From the NCBI RefSeq assembly GCF_014651055.1, contig NZ_BMWD01000024.1:1-64000 (forward strand): DNA of 64,000 nt, given 5' to 3'. The stretch comes from Streptomyces fructofermentans. GTDB taxonomy: Bacteria; Actinomycetota; Actinomycetes; Streptomycetales; Streptomycetaceae. The position numbers and the translations under genes were made by a program. This document shows positions 61,610 to 64,000 of this stretch, in pieces; within the stretch, counting starts at the first letter, position 1; every line of letters starts with the position of its first letter. A model generated the notes under the pieces. That model did no database searches and was not told the DNA's origin. It worked only from the letters and a program-made list of their open reading frames with translations.

Positions 61610-62827
61610 ATGAGCGGCCTCATCAACTACCTCAGTTGCGGCGCGTTGTTGCTCGGGCTGGCCGCCCGGCTGCCCGACCTGTCCCGCGACTGGCGCAATC
61701 CGTTCCTGCGGACCATCTGCTCACTCCTGGGCCTGGCGAGTCTGTGCTTCCTGCTGGGCGCGCCGCCCACCGTGGGGGCGATCAACTCCCTGAGCGGTGT
61801 CCCCAACCTCGCCGCGCCGCTCACCTATGCGGCGATCACCGCGTACGGTGCCGCGTCCCTGGTGCTCATCGTCCACTGGAGGGGCGGGCCGAACGTCCGT
61901 CGGACCGCGCGCAGTTGGGTGCTCGCCTACACGTTCGTGCTCGTCGGCATCGCGACGCTGTTCGCCCTGGGAGACGCCTCGCGGGAGCGTCGCGCGGACT
62001 TCGACACCTACTACGCCGACACCGCGTACATACGCGAGATGATCGTGCTCTACCTGGCCGCTCATCTCACGGCCGTTTGCGTCACGTCGGCGTGGTGCCT
62101 GAGCTGGGCGCGGGAGGTGGACGGCTGGCTGCGCGCCGGACTGCTGACCATGGGCGTCGGCACGGTGATCAACGCTGGATACAGCATCTCCAAGATCGCC
62201 GCCCTGGTCGCCGGCTGGTCCGGCCGGGACTGGTCGCGCCTCAGCACCGAGGTCAGCCCTGGACTGGCAGGCCTGGGCGCCCTGCTGACCGTCACCGGAG
62301 TCGTGGTCCCGCTGCTGGGCCCCACGTTGAGCGCGTGGCGGCGCAACCGGCGCTCGTACGTACGCTTGGCGCCCCTGGAACGAGAGCTGGACGACGTCCT
62401 CACCCGCCACAGCCTCAGGCTCCGCCGTCCCTACCTGTCCATCCCCGGCATGCTGCTGACCTGGCGTCAGACGAGCATCCACAACGCTCTGTTCCATCTC
62501 GACGGATACTTCGACCGCACCCTGTACGAGGACACGCTCGCGGCCTCGCTCGAGGCGACGGGCGACGCGGAGCGGGCAGAAGCCGAGGCCTGGGCCGTGA
62601 TCATCGTGGCGGCCGTTCGACGTGAGCGTGACGGCCACACACCCGACGACTCCGGTCGCATGGCGAACCAGACACCGGAAGCCTCCACGCTGGAGGGCAT
62701 CGCCGACGCGCTGGCCACGTCCCCACTCGTCCTGCGGGCCCGCGGTTCCGCAGGCGACCGCGACCGGGCGGTGGCGACCCCGCACAAGTCCTCGCGACTC
62801 GGCCCTTCTTCACGGTCCGCCTCCTAG
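61610..62827 (+). CDS. MAB_1171c-like multi-pass membrane protein, copy 2
   Basis: ATG 61610 after GAGAGGA gives 405 residues. It parallels copy 1: GALLLGLAARLPDLSRDWRNP, VGAINSLSGVPNLAAPLTYA (compare VIAEVNAFTGTANFSAPLVYA), LFALGDASRERRADFDTYY (compare LFVLGDAPVERLTDFDSYY), and LTWRQTSIHNALFHLDGYF. It is therefore a tandem duplicate of its neighbour, 17 bp apart. Its stop codon overlaps the convergent gene in a shared CTAG. Substrate unknown. Confidence 0.8.
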   Translation: MSGLINYLSCGALLLGLAARLPDLSRDWRNPFLRTICSLLGLASLCFLLGAPPTVGAINSLSGVPNLAAPLTYAAITAYGAASLVLIVHWRGGPNVRRTARSWVLAYTFVLVGIATLFALGDASRERRADFDTYYADTAYIREMIVLYLAAHLTAVCVTSAWCLSWAREVDGWLRAGLLTMGVGTVINAGYSISKIAALVAGWSGRDWSRLSTEVSPGLAGLGALLTVTGVVVPLLGPTLSAWRRNRRSYVRLAPLERELDDVLTRHSLRLRRPYLSIPGMLLTWRQTSIHNALFHLDGYFDRTLYEDTLAASLEATGDAERAEAEAWAVIIVAAVRRERDGHTPDDSGRMANQTPEASTLEGIADALATSPLVLRARGSAGDRDRAVATPHKSSRLGPSSRSAS

Positions 62828-63132
62828 ATCGAGGACGGGCCGTCCCAGACGGCGTCCGACCGGCCGACGATCCTTCGGAGTTCGCGTGCGCTCCGCAGCG
62901 ACATGGCCCCCAGCACGGTGTCGAGAAGGGCGCGGGCTTCGAGCGGGCTGCCGCAGCAGTACCAGTGCGCGTTGCCCCACTCGTGGTCGTGCCACAGCTC
63001 GCGTTCGGGACGGCGGACGTAGTCCTTCCACAGGTCCACAGCCGTACTGATGTCGCCTGGGCGCAGATAGTTGCGGGTGCGTTCGAGGCGGACGATCTCG
63101 GACTGCGCGTGCGAGGAGAGGCCGTCGACCAC
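62824..63132 (-). CDS. Small conserved hypothetical protein
   Basis: From GTG 63132 the protein has 102 residues: VVDGLSSHAQSEIVRLERTR, then NYLRPGDISTAVDLWKDYVR, RPERELWHDHEWGNAHWYCC and GSPLEARALLDTVLGAMSLRSAREL. I have seen this pattern in Streptomyces but no function is known to me. Codons upstream of 63132 (to a possible ATG at 63204) are much less GC3-rich, which supports the later start. It ends inside the stop of the convergent transporter gene. Confidence 0.65.
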   Translation of the reverse strand: MVDGLSSHAQSEIVRLERTRNYLRPGDISTAVDLWKDYVRRPERELWHDHEWGNAHWYCCGSPLEARALLDTVLGAMSLRSARELRRIVGRSDAVWDGPSSI

Positions 63133-63429
63133 TGACCTGGCACCCCGTGTCCGGTGTGCGACGGGGGCGTCGGCACGAATCCGACCCGGCCGTCTACGCG
63201 GCATGGACCCTTCGGTTCGTCGTCATGCGGCACATCGTGCCACGATCGCCGACGGCGTCTCGAGCGAATCGGCCGGCACAGGACTGCCGACAACCGTTGC
63301 CGCCGCGTTCAGGGCGGGTGCCCGAACGGCGGCCGCCGTCATCGAGGAGGGCAGGACCGCTGCTCCTCCTCGATGACGGCAACACCGCCGACGCCGCCTA
63401 CAGGCTGCCGGGCGCCGGTCGGCCCGGCC

Positions 63430-64000
63430 TCACTTCAGGTGCCGGTCCAGGAACCGGCACCCGTCCTCCAACTCGAACCACGGGGTGCCGGTGTGGCCGC
63501 CGAGATTGGCGTGCAGCGTCTTCTCCTTGCTGCCGAACGCGTCGAACAGGTCCAGGGCCCGCTGCCGGGGGTTGCCCTCGTCGTCCCACTGCAGCAGGAA
63601 CAGCAGCGGAATGGTCACCTGTCGGGCTTCCTCCCGCTGCGCGCGGGGTACGTACCCTCCGGCGAAGAAGCCCGCGGCGGTGATGCGTGGCTCGACCACC
63701 GCCAGCCGGATACCGAGGGCGGTCCACCCACCGGAGTACCCGACGGGGCCGCCGATCTCGGGGAGTTCGAGGAGGGCGTCCAGTGTGGTCCGCCAATCCG
63801 GGACCGCGCGCTCGACCATCGGGCCGATGAACGACTCGAAGATCTCGTCGACCGGCTCCCCGGCCCGCATCGCCCGCCGGAGGTCGGTGCGGGCCTGCTC
63901 GTCCGAGGCGGAACGGGGACGATCACCGCAGCCGACGGCGTCGATGGTGGCGACCGCGTAGCCGCGCGCCGCCGTGTACCGGGCCCTCGCAACCAGCCGG
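63430..64000 (-). CDS. Alpha/beta hydrolase, dienelactone-hydrolase-like, N-terminus beyond the right edge
   Basis: The gene runs in from the right edge (in-frame RLVARARYTAARGYAVATI, then DAVGCGDRPRSASDEQARTD) and ends at 63430. Visible catalytic elements are the nucleophile elbow VGYSGGWTALGI (Ser) and GGHTGTPWF with the catalytic His; an Asp in LLQWDDEG is a candidate acid. This is typical of dienelactone hydrolase or acyl-peptidase-like hydrolases of roughly 250 residues. The N-terminal third is missing from the window. The substrate is unknown. Confidence 0.82.
   Translation of the reverse strand, partial: RLVARARYTAARGYAVATIDAVGCGDRPRSASDEQARTDLRRAMRAGEPVDEIFESFIGPMVERAVPDWRTTLDALLELPEIGGPVGYSGGWTALGIRLAVVEPRITAAGFFAGGYVPRAQREEARQVTIPLLFLLQWDDEGNPRQRALDLFDAFGSKEKTLHANLGGHTGTPWFELEDGCRFLDRHLK

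Noticed and set aside
1..64000. tRNA, rRNA, CRISPR array, riboswitch or a complete secondary-metabolite cluster
   Set aside because: I saw no cloverleaf or conserved rRNA sequence, no regularly spaced repeats, no recognised riboswitch, and no PKS/NRPS/terpene synthase; a covariance-model search would be needed to exclude small RNAs.

Overview
The window looks like Streptomyces or a close high-GC actinomycete. GC content is very high and coding frames end mostly in G/C. It carries a gamma-butyrolactone-receptor-type TetR protein, a DmdR1/IdeR-type iron box, a SpoIIE-type PP2C phosphatase, DUF3040, RHS/DNRLRE wall proteins and an ImmA/IrrE plus MAB_1171c-like transporter set. I see no rRNA, tRNA, CRISPR array or replication origin. 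Order and content (many orphan regulators, broken genes, toxin/immunity genes) suggest an accessory chromosomal region rather than core.

Layout. 0-3.4 kb: an IS3-type element, itself split by a complete IS4-type element with 39-bp perfect terminal repeats and a 9-bp target duplication, has cut a polymorphic toxin gene. Only the catalytic deaminase tail survives, next to its SUKH-4-type immunity gene. 3.4-11 kb: a methyltransferase remnant, an NAD(P)-binding SDR, two hypothetical proteins, a TetR/small-enzyme divergon with a clear palindromic operator, a butyrolactone-receptor-like regulator with a HAD phosphatase and two candidate ARE boxes, and a junk junction of NlpC/P60 and TetR fragments. 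11-14 kb: SMI1/KNR4-like, DUF6882-like, suppressor-of-fused-domain and one unassigned protein, possibly an orphan immunity island. 14-17.3 kb: CsbD-like, Ohr, MsrA and nitrilase (oxidative/electrophile stress), with a twin-palindrome promoter before ohr. 17.4-25.8 kb: a lipoprotein, Tat-exported alpha/beta hydrolase, DUF4331, DJ-1/PfpI, cupin, SnoaL-like, and a TetR-SDR divergon with two palindromic operators.

26-33.5 kb is the most unusual part. It holds a WD40 double propeller that begins at the winged-helix linker of STAND ATPases but lacks the ATPase. It is followed by a 39-codon peptide gene whose stop overlaps the start of an ABC exporter, then a methyltransferase-ASCH-NUDIX fusion and a second methyltransferase, all on one strand. 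This resembles a small peptide- or metabolite-export/modification operon that I cannot match to a described system. 34.4-41.4 kb: a 2102-residue secreted RHS toxin with a lipoprotein that is probably its immunity protein. 41.6-52.6 kb: a duplicated-repeat membrane mini-protein, PhzF/LysR divergon, HTH protein, two RibD/DHFR-like reductases, several hypothetical proteins, a TraB-like protein, an iron-box-controlled DUF2470 protein and a methyltransferase. 52.6-64 kb: a beta-propeller protein, GAF-PAS-GAF-PP2C phosphatase, DUF3040, a Rieske oxygenase, a decayed HTH gene with ImmA/IrrE peptidase and twin multi-pass membrane proteins, a small conserved protein, and an alpha/beta hydrolase running off the right edge.
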